NCBI GenBank assembly: GCA_031265205.1
Contig: JAISCZ010000088.1
Span: 1-64,000 of the forward strand
DNA: 64,000 nucleotides
Direction: 5' to 3'
DNA from: Deltaproteobacteria bacterium
Lineage (GTDB): Bacteria > Desulfobacterota > Desulfarculia > Adiutricales > Adiutricaceae
Below are positions 53,331 through 62,248 of the stretch, in pieces; the first letter of the stretch is position 1, and every line of letters begins with the position of its first letter. The notes beneath the pieces were generated by a model that was not told the DNA's origin, did not search any database, and saw nothing but the letters and a program-made list of their open reading frames with translations. Position numbers and translations under genes: made by a program.

Positions 53331-53693
53331 ATGCAGACTTTGGTCCAGAATGGGAAGACCATTCACTATCAGAACACTAGCGGGGAGCTTATCCCTAGCG
53401 GGACGCTTGTCGTGATTGGGACTGGCGGGCAAGTCGGCGTCGCGCAGACCGACATCGGCCCTAACGCGACGGCGGCGCTAACGGTCGTTGGCGTCCATCG
53501 GCTCGCCAAGAATCCGGACGAGGCCTTCGCGCAGGGCGACACCCTCTACTACGACGAGGGAACAAAAGCTTTGACCAAGGTTCCATCCACCATCCCGGTG
53601 GGCGCGGCTTGGGCTGACGCGGTGACGGTCGATCCTTTAGGCGTCGTAAAAATTAACGCCGCTAACGTCGTCGTCGTGGGTGGTGGCGACTAA
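53331..53693 (+). CDS. DUF2190 capsid decoration (cement) protein
   Basis: A 120-residue beta-rich protein: IHYQNTSGELIPSGTLVVIG, then VGVHRLAKNPDEAFAQGD and LYYDEGTKALTKV. This is the DUF2190 pattern found next to capsid genes, related to lambda gpD-like stabilising proteins. AGGAGAT precedes the ATG. It probably binds the outside of the expanded capsid. Confidence 0.88.
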   Translation: MQTLVQNGKTIHYQNTSGELIPSGTLVVIGTGGQVGVAQTDIGPNATAALTVVGVHRLAKNPDEAFAQGDTLYYDEGTKALTKVPSTIPVGAAWADAVTVDPLGVVKINAANVVVVGGGD

Positions 53694-53698
53694 GGCTA

Positions 53699-54277
53699 AT
53701 GAGCGTCCATCGGATAGACGACGAGAGCGCGTTTAGGGCTTTAGGGAAGTTCGCGGTCTATTTGCGGGCTTTCCCTAAGTCCTATGAAAAAGCCGTAGCC
53801 GGAGGCCTGAATATAGTTGGAGCTAAGGCTCGAAAGGACGTTATAAACGTCCTCTCCGAGCGGTATTGGGCCTCCAAGGGAAAGATTAATAGCCGCGTGG
53901 AGGTCTTCCGGGCCAGAGCGCGGCGACTTTCCTTCCTCATTGCCGGCAAAGGCCGGGCGCTGACTTTAGGGTCCTTTCGGACCGTCCCGACGACAGTTAC
54001 GGACAAGCGAGGGCGCGCGCGACAAGGGGTGATGGCGGCGGTGTTAAGGGAAAACGCGCCGAAGCTTATCCAAGGCGGATTTTTGGGCAAGGGTCTTATT
54101 TTTAAGCGCGTTGGCGAAGAGCGGTTGCCGATTCGGGCTCTGTATGGGCCGACTTTGGTCGGTTATTTCGCCAACGAAGAGAATTTGGAGCCGATTAAAG
54201 AAGGAATCGCGGCGAATATGGACGAGGCGATGGAAAAAGCGGCGACTAAGGAGCTTAAAAAGCTTGGGATGATTTAG
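53699..54277 (+). CDS. Lambda gpZ-like minor tail protein
   Basis: A 192-residue basic protein. The segment AFPKSYEKAVAGGLNIVGAK, followed by a basic helical stretch and LIKQGGFLGKGL-like sequence near residue 125, fits the GPZ family of head-tail connector or tail-completion proteins. The order cement, gpZ-like, head-tail joining, terminator-like gene fits. The identification is at family level. Confidence 0.7.
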   Translation: MSVHRIDDESAFRALGKFAVYLRAFPKSYEKAVAGGLNIVGAKARKDVINVLSERYWASKGKINSRVEVFRARARRLSFLIAGKGRALTLGSFRTVPTTVTDKRGRARQGVMAAVLRENAPKLIQGGFLGKGLIFKRVGEERLPIRALYGPTLVGYFANEENLEPIKEGIAANMDEAMEKAATKELKKLGMI

Positions 54278-54285
54278 GGCTTACG

Positions 54286-54621
54286 ATGGCTGAGTTTTAC
54301 GAGACGGATTTCGCGAATATTTTGGCCGATGGGCCCTTTTCTAGGGATATTGTCTACGACCCGGACGGCGCGAGCGTGTCATTTAGGGCCGTGGTCAATG
54401 AGCCGGAGCGGGATTCGGGCTTCGCCTACGGTGGCGGAGCCGCGCAGAGCCAGATAATCGCCTTGGATTTGAGCTTTATTTGCGACGAGCGCGTTTTGGG
54501 CGTCCGCCTCAAAAAGGACGATGTCTTCGAGGTCGCCGGGCGGCTCCATCGGGCCTACAAAATCTACCGCGACGGCGCGGGGATGAGCACGGTTTTTCTG
54601 CATAAGGCCATGAGCGAATGA
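54286..54621 (+). CDS. Head-tail joining protein, lambda gpFII-like
   Basis: A 111-residue beta-rich protein (residues 20-110: VYDPDGASVSFRAVVNEP, then SFICDERVLGVRLKKDDVFE, HRAYKIYRDGAGMSTVFL). Pattern and length fit the Phage_attach (gpFII) family that joins head to tail. It overlaps the next gene by four bases (ATGA). Confidence 0.7.
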   Translation: MAEFYETDFANILADGPFSRDIVYDPDGASVSFRAVVNEPERDSGFAYGGGAAQSQIIALDLSFICDERVLGVRLKKDDVFEVAGRLHRAYKIYRDGAGMSTVFLHKAMSE

Positions 54622-55211
54622 AACCTTTCTTAACGGTCATAAAAAAAGGCCTCAAAAGCCTTTTGGAGGCCTACGACCCCTTCGCGACGCTGACGGGCGG
54701 GAAGGTTCACCTTAACGCCTATGACCCTTTCGAGGAGGGGAAGGCGGTTATCGCGGGCCTTTACGTCCTTTCGGAGTTGCCTCTGGAGACTGACTTGGGG
54801 AGGCGTCCGGACGAGCGCCAGCTTTCCTTTCAGGTGGAGCTTGTCGCGGGCGACTACGCGCCGGAGATGCCTATTGAGGAGCGTTTGGACGTGGCGGCCG
54901 ACATCGCCGAGGGTCTAATCATCCGCCCGGGCTGCTTGCCGGCGCTGGACTTCTTTCTGGCGTCTAAAGGAAGGGTGGACAAGCTTTTGGAGGTGGCTTG
55001 GCGGGAAACGTCGTCCGCCTATATCGTCCAGGCGGGAAGGACTATTGGAGTAAGAATCCTCCGTTTTGAGTTGGAATATGAGAAACGGGAGCCTGAAGGC
55101 GTTTTGCCTGATTTTTTGGTGGCCGGAACGTCCTGGCGGGCTTATCTGGATTCTTTAAGCGAGCCGATGGAGGCCTCTAACGAGGTCCATTTAGGCGAAG
55201 GAGAGATTTAA
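54618..55211 (+). CDS. Probable tail terminator/completion protein
   Basis: A 197-residue protein with no signature I can name with certainty. Its position (after the head-tail joiner, before the Mu gp38-like and sheath genes) and mixed alpha/beta pattern (VKKGLKSLLEAYDPF-like start, later ELVAGDYAPEMPIEERLDVA) fit a tail terminator such as Mu gp37 or lambda gpU. It overlaps both neighbours, upstream by four bases and downstream by one. Confidence 0.55.
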   Translation: MKPFLTVIKKGLKSLLEAYDPFATLTGGKVHLNAYDPFEEGKAVIAGLYVLSELPLETDLGRRPDERQLSFQVELVAGDYAPEMPIEERLDVAADIAEGLIIRPGCLPALDFFLASKGRVDKLLEVAWRETSSAYIVQAGRTIGVRILRFELEYEKREPEGVLPDFLVAGTSWRAYLDSLSEPMEASNEVHLGEGEI

Positions 55212-55609
55212 TGTTTTTGAAGCCGTCGCAAGTGAGGTTGTTAGTTATGGACCCACAGCGGAAGTCTTATTTGCCGCCTGAAGGCCGGGAAGTCGAGCCT
55301 TCCGTCTACTGGACGCGTCAGCTGAAGGCGGGAACGGTGAAGGTTGTTTCCAAGGAGGCGGAGGAGCCGGAGAGCCCTCCCGCGCCCGCGGGCGGGCCCG
55401 CGGACGCGCCGGCTCCGCGGGAGGCGCCCGATGAGCCTCCAGCTGAGGAGCCTTCCGCTGAGGAGCCTTCCGATGAGGAGCCTCCCGATGAGGAGCCTCC
55501 GGCTGAGGAGCCTCCGGCTGAAGAGCCTCAGCTGGTCGAGAAGCCCTCGTTTGAGTTTGTGGAAGTTGCCGAAGAGCGGCCGAAGAAGGCCAAAAAGGGG
55601 GCTAAGTAA
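55211..55609 (+). CDS. Mu gp38-like (DUF2635) protein with acidic repeat
   Basis: A 132-residue protein. Residues 1-45 match DUF2635 (VRLLVMDPQRKSYLPPEGRE, then VYWTRQLKAGTVKV), found ahead of the sheath gene in Mu-like tails. Residues 55-110 are a tandem repeat of (A/D/S)EEP units, coded by a 15-base DNA repeat at 55440-55530; copy number may vary. The C-terminus is Lys-rich. The repeat is unusual for this family, whose members are normally about 60 residues. Confidence 0.8.
   Translation: MFLKPSQVRLLVMDPQRKSYLPPEGREVEPSVYWTRQLKAGTVKVVSKEAEEPESPPAPAGGPADAPAPREAPDEPPAEEPSAEEPSDEEPPDEEPPAEEPPAEEPQLVEKPSFEFVEVAEERPKKAKKGAK
55440..55530 (+). repeat. 15-base coding tandem repeat in the gp38-like gene
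   Basis: Six near-identical GAGGAGCCTYCCGMT units in frame, encoding EEPPA/EEPPD/EEPSA. Because the unit is a multiple of three, slippage would change protein length without a frameshift. Confidence 0.75.
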
Positions 55610-57081
55610 TGAGCGGCTATTTTAACGACCTTCCGGACAATATCAGGTTGCCTTTCACCTATACGGAGTTTGACCCTTCGATGGCGGACCGTGGCCTTAG
55701 CGACATGGCTTTCCATGTCCTTTTGGTTGGCCAGAAGCTGGCCACCGGAACGGCGGAGCCTTTGATCCCCATGCGGCCGACCACGGGGGCTCAGGCTGAC
55801 GTCATGTTTGGGGCGGGCTCAATGCTCGCGGAGATGGTTAAGGCCTTCCTTGGGGCGAATAAGCTCACGAAGATGTCCGCCATTGGGGTCAATGACTTCG
55901 ATGGCGGGACTAAGGCGACGGGGAGCCTCACTTTTGCCGGCGCGGTCACGGGCGCGACTCCGATTTGCCTTTACTTGGGAGGCAAGCTGACGCGGCTTGG
56001 GACAGTCAATGGCGACGACGCCGAGGACGTGGCCGCGAGCCTCGCGGCGGCCATCAACGCCAAGGTTGACCTTCCGGTGACGGCTACCGCGGCCGAAGGG
56101 GTAGTCACCCTGACGGCGAAGCACTCGGGAGCCCTCGGGAACGATATTGACATCCGTTTTGGCTATTCAGGAGAGGATTTTCCCGCCGGGCTCGGGGTCA
56201 CGGTCGCGCCGATGGCGGGCGGGGCGGGCAACCCTGACGCCTTGGAGACGGTCGCGGCTCTCGGCGGGGAGCGTTACCACGTCATCGCCTGGCCTTGGGG
56301 CGACACGGCCTCCCTTAACGCTTTGAAGGAGGAGCTGGATAGCCGTTTCGGGCCCTTGCGCCAGATTGACGGCCAGGCCTTCTTAGTCAAGAAGGGGAGC
56401 TTTTCGGAGGTCACCACGTTCACCGCCGGGCGCAACGACAAGCATTTGACCGTTTTCGCCTCGGAGGGCTCGCCCACGTTGCCGTGGGTGGACTGCGCGG
56501 CCTCTTCGGGGGTTATCGCCTACTACGCCGACGACGACCCCGCTAGGCCCTTCCAAACGCTTCCGATCCCTGGAGTCTTGGCTCCGAGGGTGGAGGACCG
56601 GTGGGCGGACTTTCCGGAGAAGAATCAGGCCCTTTACGAGGGCTGTTCCGTCCGGAGCGTCAACGCGAGCGGCCAGGTGGTTTTCTCCAACGTCATCACC
56701 ACCTATCGGTTTAGCGAGGCGGGAGCTGAGACGGTGGCTTACTTGCAGCTAAACAGCCTCTTTACTCTGTCGTTTTTGCGCTACGACTGGAACAACTACC
56801 TTCGGCTGAAGTATCCGAGGCATAAGCTGGCGAGCGACGACCAGGGCAAGCGGATGAACGCCGGCGAGCCGGTGATGACTCCCACGTTGGGGAAGGCGGA
56901 GGCCATCAACCGGATGTACGAGTGGATGGCCCGCGGGCTGATTGAGGCTCCGGACGACTTCAAGGACCACTTAGTGGTCGAGCGCGATTCCAGCAACCAG
57001 AACAGGCTCAATTGGATCATGATGCCTGATTTGGTCAATCAGTTCAGGATCGCGGCCACTTCCATTAAATTTCTTATCTAA
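55609..57081 (+). CDS. Contractile tail sheath protein, Mu gpL type
   Basis: A 490-residue sheath subunit. It begins FNDLPDNIRLPFTYTEFDPS and has the typical sheath segments VLLVGQKLATGTAEPL, a central insert (VTLTAKHSGALGNDIDIRFG) found in many sheath proteins, and the C-terminal handshake strand RLNWIMMPDLVNQFRIAATS near the end. Sheath contraction drives DNA injection, so the virion is a myovirus. The start overlaps the upstream stop by one base (TAATG). Confidence 0.95.
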   Translation: MSGYFNDLPDNIRLPFTYTEFDPSMADRGLSDMAFHVLLVGQKLATGTAEPLIPMRPTTGAQADVMFGAGSMLAEMVKAFLGANKLTKMSAIGVNDFDGGTKATGSLTFAGAVTGATPICLYLGGKLTRLGTVNGDDAEDVAASLAAAINAKVDLPVTATAAEGVVTLTAKHSGALGNDIDIRFGYSGEDFPAGLGVTVAPMAGGAGNPDALETVAALGGERYHVIAWPWGDTASLNALKEELDSRFGPLRQIDGQAFLVKKGSFSEVTTFTAGRNDKHLTVFASEGSPTLPWVDCAASSGVIAYYADDDPARPFQTLPIPGVLAPRVEDRWADFPEKNQALYEGCSVRSVNASGQVVFSNVITTYRFSEAGAETVAYLQLNSLFTLSFLRYDWNNYLRLKYPRHKLASDDQGKRMNAGEPVMTPTLGKAEAINRMYEWMARGLIEAPDDFKDHLVVERDSSNQNRLNWIMMPDLVNQFRIAATSIKFLI

Positions 57082-57090
57082 GGAGAAGGC

Positions 57091-57459
57091 ATGGACAGGA
57101 ATAGGCGCGCTGGCCTTATCTACATCAAGATTAACGGCATTCAGCACGAGGCTAAGGGCACTTTCACCGTCGGGACTGGCGCTCCCAAAAGGGACGCCAT
57201 TATCGGCGCGGACGGCATCCATGGGTATAAGGAGACTCCGCAGGTCGCCTACATCGAGGGAGCGATTACCGATTCCTTTGATTTGGACTCGGAATCCTTG
57301 CGTCACGTGACTAACGCGACGGTCACCTTGGAGCTGAACAACGGGAAGACGTGGATGCTTTCCGACGCGTGGTACGCCTCCGAGGGGGCGATGACCACGG
57401 ACGAGAGCGAAATAGCCGTCCGCTTCGAGTCGAAGCAGCCGGCCCACGAAATTAAATAG
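57091..57459 (+). CDS. Tail tube protein, Mu gpM type
   Basis: A 122-residue protein: AGLIYIKINGIQHEAKGTFT, then GYKETPQVAYIEGAITDSF and NATVTLELNNGKTWMLSDAW. This matches the Mu-type tail tube family, a beta barrel that stacks inside the sheath. AGGAG lies upstream. It is followed immediately by the chaperone genes, as usual. Confidence 0.9.
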   Translation: MDRNRRAGLIYIKINGIQHEAKGTFTVGTGAPKRDAIIGADGIHGYKETPQVAYIEGAITDSFDLDSESLRHVTNATVTLELNNGKTWMLSDAWYASEGAMTTDESEIAVRFESKQPAHEIK

Positions 57460-57470
57460 GAGAAGGTTAA

Positions 57471-57746
57471 ATGGAGATTCCATTTGTTTTTGTCCTGGAC
57501 AAGCCGATCGTAATTGATGGCGCGGAGAGCGTGACAAATTTGCGCTTCAACAGGGAGCCTACGGTCAAGGACTTATACGGTATTGACATGAAGGCGTTTA
57601 ATTTGCGGGACTATATCGGCCTCGCGGGAAGGCTCTCTAATCAGCCGACGCCGATTTTGGACCTTATGTCCATCCCTGACGGCATGCGTCTAATGAGGCT
57701 TCTCGGCGATTTTTTGTCCGATGGCCAGGAGACTGGCGATTCTTAA
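57471..57746 (+). CDS. Tail assembly chaperone, Mu gp41 type (upstream frame)
   Basis: A 91-residue chaperone that coats the tape measure before tube assembly. Segments such as LDKPIVIDGAESVTNLRFNR and FNLRDYIGLAGRLSNQP fit the gp41 family. Near its end it contains the heptamer T TTT TTG (57710-57716) in the correct frame for a -1 ribosomal shift into the next frame, which gives a longer product ending at 57877. AGGAGAAGG lies upstream. Confidence 0.85.
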   Translation: MEIPFVFVLDKPIVIDGAESVTNLRFNREPTVKDLYGIDMKAFNLRDYIGLAGRLSNQPTPILDLMSIPDGMRLMRLLGDFLSDGQETGDS

Positions 57747-57877
57747 TCGGGGCGTTCGCCTATTTTTTTCATTGGTCAATGTCCGAAATTGAGGGCATGA
57801 CTCTTGCTGACGTCGATTTTTGGGCCGCGCGCTTGGCGGAGATTCTGAAGGTAACTCATGGCGAAAGGCGAATCTAG
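57710..57877 (+). CDS. Frameshift extension of the tail chaperone (gp42-like part)
   Basis: After the slippery heptamer, the -1 frame stays open from 57716 to a TAG at 57875 and encodes about 53 residues that include AYFFHWSMSEIEGMTLADVD and FWAARLAEIL. This is the pattern of GpE/gp42-type chaperone tails (small aromatic region, then MTLxELxxW). Lambda G-GT and P2 E-E' are made in the same way. It overlaps the start of the tape measure gene. An ATG at 57780 could also start it separately, but the shift site is the more likely route. Confidence 0.75.
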   Translation, partial: FFVRWPGDWRFLIGAFAYFFHWSMSEIEGMTLADVDFWAARLAEILKVTHGERRI

Positions 57878-59756
57878 TTTTAAGCTTTCGATAGAGGCCT
57901 TGGATAAGTTCACCAAGCCTTTTGACGGCTTCGCCAAGGTCGTCGAGAAATCGACGAAATCCGTTCGTACCTTGGGCAAAGAGCTTGACATCGTCAAGAA
58001 GAGGATTGGAGCCTCTTTAGGGTTGCCGAAGCTGAAGGGCGCTTTAACTGACGTTGGCAAATCGTTTAGCGCCGTTGGCGACCAGCTTAAAAGTTTCGCC
58101 GTCGCGATTATGGGCATCGGAGCGGCGGCGATTGGAGCCGGGGCCGGCCTTTACAAAATGGTTAGAGTTTACTCTGACGCGATGGATGAGGCCGTCAAGA
58201 GTTCCCAGAAGGCGGGCATATCCATTTCCGCCTGGCAAGAGATGAGCTACGCCGCCGCGCTCTCGGACGTGACGAACGAGCAGCTTATCGGCTCGTATCA
58301 GAAATTAAACCGGAATATGATAAACGCCGCCAAGGGAGGCAAAACGCAGGCGGCGGCGTTTAAGTCTTTGGGCATAACGCTAACGAATTCCAAGGGCGAG
58401 ATAAAAGCGACCGATACGGTCATGATGGAGATAGCCGAGGCCTTCTCGAAGATGCCGGACGGCGCGAAAAAAACGGCCGTCGCGATGGATATTTTCGGCA
58501 AGAGCGGCGCGCAGATTATCCCTCTTTTGAACGCCGGCGAGAGTGGGCTAAAAGACCTGCGCCGGGAAGCCGAGGCGATCGGCGTTGTTTTCGGCGACGA
58601 GGACGCGCGCGCGGCCGAGGAGTTTAACGACAATATCACGCGCCTGGAGACGCGCTTGCGCGGCTTGGCTTTTGTCGTGGGACACGCTTTGTTGCCTGTC
58701 TGCGATGATATAGTTAAGTCTTTTTCGCAATGGATAGACGCCAACAAACAGTTTATAAGCACGAAGATTTTAGAATACGTGGACAAGTTTAAACAGCTGC
58801 TGCCCGTGTTTATTTCTAAGGCTAAGGGCGCTGTCGAGGCTATCAAAAATTTCGCGATCAAAGCGTGGGGTCTGTGGGAGGCGATGGGCGGCCTGAATAC
58901 CCTTGTAACTACTTTAAGCGTAGTTATGGCGGGCAAATTCGTTACGGCTATTTTGGGCTGCATTGGGCCCATCATGAAATTGAGCGCGGCCCTTATGGCG
59001 ACTCCGGTTGGGTGGATTCTGCTCGCGGTTGGAGCCGTGGTTCTTATCGCTGACAAGCTTGGAATAATTGAGCCTCTTTTAACTGGCATTCAAGAAGGCT
59101 TCTCGCAGGCGTTTAACGATTTTGAGCCTCCGGATGAGCTGATGAAGTTGTTTACGGAGTTAAAGGAGAGCTTGAGAGTTATAGGGATAGATTTAGATAA
59201 TCTTGGACCCACGTTTCATGAAATCGGCGCTTTTTTAGGTGGCATGTTTTTTGGCGTTTTAAATTTAGTGCTGACTGTTTTAAACGCCATCGCGGCGGCG
59301 ATAAACGCCATTAATTACGCTATCGAATGGTGGATAAAGCTTATCCAGAGCCCGGAATTTGACCAGTTTGCCGATAAAGTTGGCGGGACTATGGAATCTG
59401 TCGCGAATGTGGCTCAATACATAAATCCTGTCACGGCCACGAGTAAATTATTAGACCATGTAGACCCGAAGGTTCTTATCCCTTTAGTGGGCCCGTATTT
59501 AGCCGCCCGTGACGCAATCGAGAGAGACAATTCTGCCACTTCTAACGCCATGTCAAATTCTCCGGCGTCTCCCCAAGGAAACACTATCGCTGGACTAGCC
59601 GCGGCTGGGCAAACTCAAACAAAGGTCGAGCGCTCGGAAGTCGCCTTGCATTTATTTCCTCCTCCCGGATGGGGAACGAAGATGGACGGTCCTCTTTCCG
59701 ATCATGTTACCCTTTCGACTTCTCCTTCTTACTTGGGTCGTCAAAATGGCTTTTAA
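57858..59756 (+). CDS. Tail tape measure protein
   Basis: A 632-residue protein that sets tail length. The N-terminus is basic and helical (MAKGESSFKLSIEALDKFTK), with a TMP-type central region (QEMSYAAALSDVTNEQLIGS, later GAKKTAVAMDIFGKSGAQII) common to many tape measures, and several hydrophobic stretches around residues 85-100 and 335-400 (AGKFVTAILGCIGPIMKL). The length suggests a short-to-moderate tail. The start overlaps the chaperone extension; the end overlaps the gpN-like gene by 11 bases. Confidence 0.92.
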   Translation: MAKGESSFKLSIEALDKFTKPFDGFAKVVEKSTKSVRTLGKELDIVKKRIGASLGLPKLKGALTDVGKSFSAVGDQLKSFAVAIMGIGAAAIGAGAGLYKMVRVYSDAMDEAVKSSQKAGISISAWQEMSYAAALSDVTNEQLIGSYQKLNRNMINAAKGGKTQAAAFKSLGITLTNSKGEIKATDTVMMEIAEAFSKMPDGAKKTAVAMDIFGKSGAQIIPLLNAGESGLKDLRREAEAIGVVFGDEDARAAEEFNDNITRLETRLRGLAFVVGHALLPVCDDIVKSFSQWIDANKQFISTKILEYVDKFKQLLPVFISKAKGAVEAIKNFAIKAWGLWEAMGGLNTLVTTLSVVMAGKFVTAILGCIGPIMKLSAALMATPVGWILLAVGAVVLIADKLGIIEPLLTGIQEGFSQAFNDFEPPDELMKLFTELKESLRVIGIDLDNLGPTFHEIGAFLGGMFFGVLNLVLTVLNAIAAAINAINYAIEWWIKLIQSPEFDQFADKVGGTMESVANVAQYINPVTATSKLLDHVDPKVLIPLVGPYLAARDAIERDNSATSNAMSNSPASPQGNTIAGLAAAGQTQTKVERSEVALHLFPPPGWGTKMDGPLSDHVTLSTSPSYLGRQNGF

Positions 59757-61029
59757 TATCATATCCAAAGCTCAAAATTTGGCGAGCGTCGCTTCTCAGG
59801 TCGGAGGGCTTTTGGGAGGCGTGGCCGGCGCGTCGTCTAAAGCGCGGAGCGCTTCTTTCCGTGGCGTTCCTTTCGGCGTTTTTGACGCGTCCGATCAAAG
59901 AGGCCGCAACGTCGCCATCCATGAGTTTCCTCTTCGGGACAAGGTCTACGTCGAGGACATGGGCCCGGCCAAAAGGACGATCAACCTTAACGCTTTTGTC
60001 CTTGGCGACGACTTCGCGAGCAAGCGAGACGCTTTAATCGGAGCCTTGGAAGAGGAAGGCCCGGGAACTTTAGTTCACCCTTGGATGGGGACTATGAACG
60101 TCGCCTTGGCGGCTCCGGCGGAGATTACCCACAACTCCGATTCCTTACGAATCGCGTTGTTTTCGCTCTCTTTCGTCGAGTGCGAGGCTCCGGAATCTCC
60201 GGGCGAGGGCCTGCATTCGCCCACGCTATCATCCATTTCGGCGGGACTCGCGAAGGTCCAGGCTTGCTTGGATTTTGACCTAATGTTCTACCTGCGCCCG
60301 GTCGCGGAAGACGCCTTGTCTTTGGCCCATGAGTGGGCCGAAGGCCTGGAGGGTATTTTTTCCCCGATTTACGAGGCCTTTTCCGCTTTCCCCGTCATGG
60401 CGGACACGGTAAGCGTCTTTTTAGGCCAAGCGGTAAGTCTCGGAAACTCGATTTCGTCGCTTGTAAAGGGCTTTTGGCCGGATAGGAGCTACAAAGGCTC
60501 CGGAGGCGGAACCGTCGCCATGAAGGAGGCCGGGCCCCTACTCCGGCTGTCCCTGGAGTCTCCGCCGATTCCGATTCCTTCCGGCCTGGGAACGGTCCGC
60601 TCGCAAATCGCGGCGAATAAGGCGGCCATCGCCGACTTTCAAAGGGAGATGTCGGGAGCCGAGGGTTTAGTCGCGTCCGCGTGGGCGCGCCCGTCGTCCA
60701 GCGAGGAGGCCAAGGAACTGAGGGACCTTATCCTGGAGGCGACCGACCAGATGCTGGAGAACGCGACTTCGGACGAGTTCTACCGTCATATCTCGAGGGC
60801 GCGCGATTTTAGCTTGCTGGCTTTGGCCTTGGCGGCCAAAAAAGCGCCTGACGTGGTGAAAATTGAGCTGGAGACGGTTACACCGTGTTTTCCCTTCCTT
60901 TGGCGGGAGGTCTTGCTTGACTCGGCCTCCAACGACATCGAAGGCGCTTCCGACGAGCTGATTTCGCGGAATCGCGTCCGGCATCCCGGATTCATTCCTC
61001 CGGGAGAAGTCGAGGTCCGGCTTGTCTAG
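59746..61029 (+). CDS. Mu gpN-like DNA circularisation/baseplate protein
   Basis: A 427-residue protein of the DNA_circ_N family. The N-terminal part contains RGVPFGVFDASDQRGRNVAI, DMGPAKRTINLNAFVLGDD and GTLVHPWMGTMNVALAA, a pattern known from Mu gpN, which forms part of the baseplate near the tail tip. The start is placed at MAFNIISK, overlapping the tape measure stop; an earlier frame start lies within that gene and is less likely. Confidence 0.88.
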   Translation: MAFNIISKAQNLASVASQVGGLLGGVAGASSKARSASFRGVPFGVFDASDQRGRNVAIHEFPLRDKVYVEDMGPAKRTINLNAFVLGDDFASKRDALIGALEEEGPGTLVHPWMGTMNVALAAPAEITHNSDSLRIALFSLSFVECEAPESPGEGLHSPTLSSISAGLAKVQACLDFDLMFYLRPVAEDALSLAHEWAEGLEGIFSPIYEAFSAFPVMADTVSVFLGQAVSLGNSISSLVKGFWPDRSYKGSGGGTVAMKEAGPLLRLSLESPPIPIPSGLGTVRSQIAANKAAIADFQREMSGAEGLVASAWARPSSSEEAKELRDLILEATDQMLENATSDEFYRHISRARDFSLLALALAAKKAPDVVKIELETVTPCFPFLWREVLLDSASNDIEGASDELISRNRVRHPGFIPPGEVEVRLV

Positions 61030-62248
61030 CGCGGATATCATCAAAGACGATGGGAAAGCCCAGGCTCCGGCCGATGGGGCCGCGGGCGCTCTTCCGGAAG
61101 CGCGGAAGAAGGAAGAAGTAACCTTAAGGATTAACGGCGTGAATTGGGTTGGCTGGACAAGTTTTGAGGCGACGCGCGAGATTGACTCGATTTGCGGCCA
61201 GTTCGCCTTGGGCTTGGTCGACCGCTGGATGCCCGGCATGGAGGCCTTGCCCATCGCGGCGGGGATGCCTTGCGAGGTCGTTTTAGGGGAGGGCGACCCA
61301 CTGTTTAACGGCTACATCGACAAGGTGGATTTTTCCCTCGCGATGGGCAACCACGCGATCCAGATCACGGGGCGGGAGAAGGCCGAGGATTTAGTCGACT
61401 GCTCGGCGGTCCATACGCCCGGGACTTGGAAGGGGCTCAAAATCCAGGAGCTTTTAAAGGAGCTGGCCAAGCCCTTTGATATAACCATCGCCTTCAACAA
61501 GAACGTTGATTTAGGCCCGCCGTTTCCGGTTTTCAAGCTGGAAGAGGGCGAGACGGCCTTTGACGCCATGGACCGGGCCCTGAAGCTGCGGGAGCTTTTG
61601 GTGGTTCCTTACGGCGACGGGCGGCTCGTGATTACAAAGCTTGCCGACTACCACATCAAAACGCCTTTGGTTCAGGGGGAGAATGTTTTGGAGGCCTCGG
61701 CCTCATATGACATGGCCGACCGCTTCTCGGATTACATCGTCAAGGGCCAGGCTCAGGGAACCGACACCAACTACGGCGCTTCGGTCGCGACCGTGCGCGG
61801 GGAGGCGCGCGACGAGAGCGTGGAAAGATATCGGCCGTTTTTGGTGCGGGCCGAAAACCAGGTTGACACGGCGAGCGCCATCAAGCGGGCCAAGTGGGAG
61901 GCCACCACGCGAGCGGCGCGCTCGGTGACCCTAACGGTCAAGGTACGGGGTTGGCGGCGCGAGGGCGACTCTCTTTGGGATATCAATTATTTGGTCATGG
62001 CCAAATTGCCTTATCTCCGGATAAAGCAGGAGCTTCTAATCTCCAAGGTGACCTATTCTCTCACCTTGACCGGCGGAACGGTCGCGACCTTGGAGCTGAG
62101 GGACCCCAAGGCCTTTGATCCGGAGCCTCCGAAAAAGGACTCCAAGAGCGGAAGCTCCTCCGGAGGAACCCTCGGCGGCCCGGAGCTGCTGCAAGCTTCG
62201 GCGGACTCGGCTTGGACGGCCCACGACGAAAAAACGGGAGGCCTCTAA
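61022..62248 (+). CDS. Mu gpP-like baseplate hub protein
   Basis: A 408-residue protein of the Mu gp44 (gpP)/gpD hub family. Segments VTLRINGVNWVGWTSFEATR, LALVDRWMPGM-like and GYIDKVDFSLAMGNHAIQIT, followed by KAEDLVDCSAVHTPGTWKGL, are typical. It forms the central ring at the tail tip. The start is a TTG overlapping the gpN-like stop by eight bases with GAGG upstream; no ATG fits. It ends at TAATG with the spike gene. Confidence 0.9.
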   Translation: MSSADIIKDDGKAQAPADGAAGALPEARKKEEVTLRINGVNWVGWTSFEATREIDSICGQFALGLVDRWMPGMEALPIAAGMPCEVVLGEGDPLFNGYIDKVDFSLAMGNHAIQITGREKAEDLVDCSAVHTPGTWKGLKIQELLKELAKPFDITIAFNKNVDLGPPFPVFKLEEGETAFDAMDRALKLRELLVVPYGDGRLVITKLADYHIKTPLVQGENVLEASASYDMADRFSDYIVKGQAQGTDTNYGASVATVRGEARDESVERYRPFLVRAENQVDTASAIKRAKWEATTRAARSVTLTVKVRGWRREGDSLWDINYLVMAKLPYLRIKQELLISKVTYSLTLTGGTVATLELRDPKAFDPEPPKKDSKSGSSSGGTLGGPELLQASADSAWTAHDEKTGGL

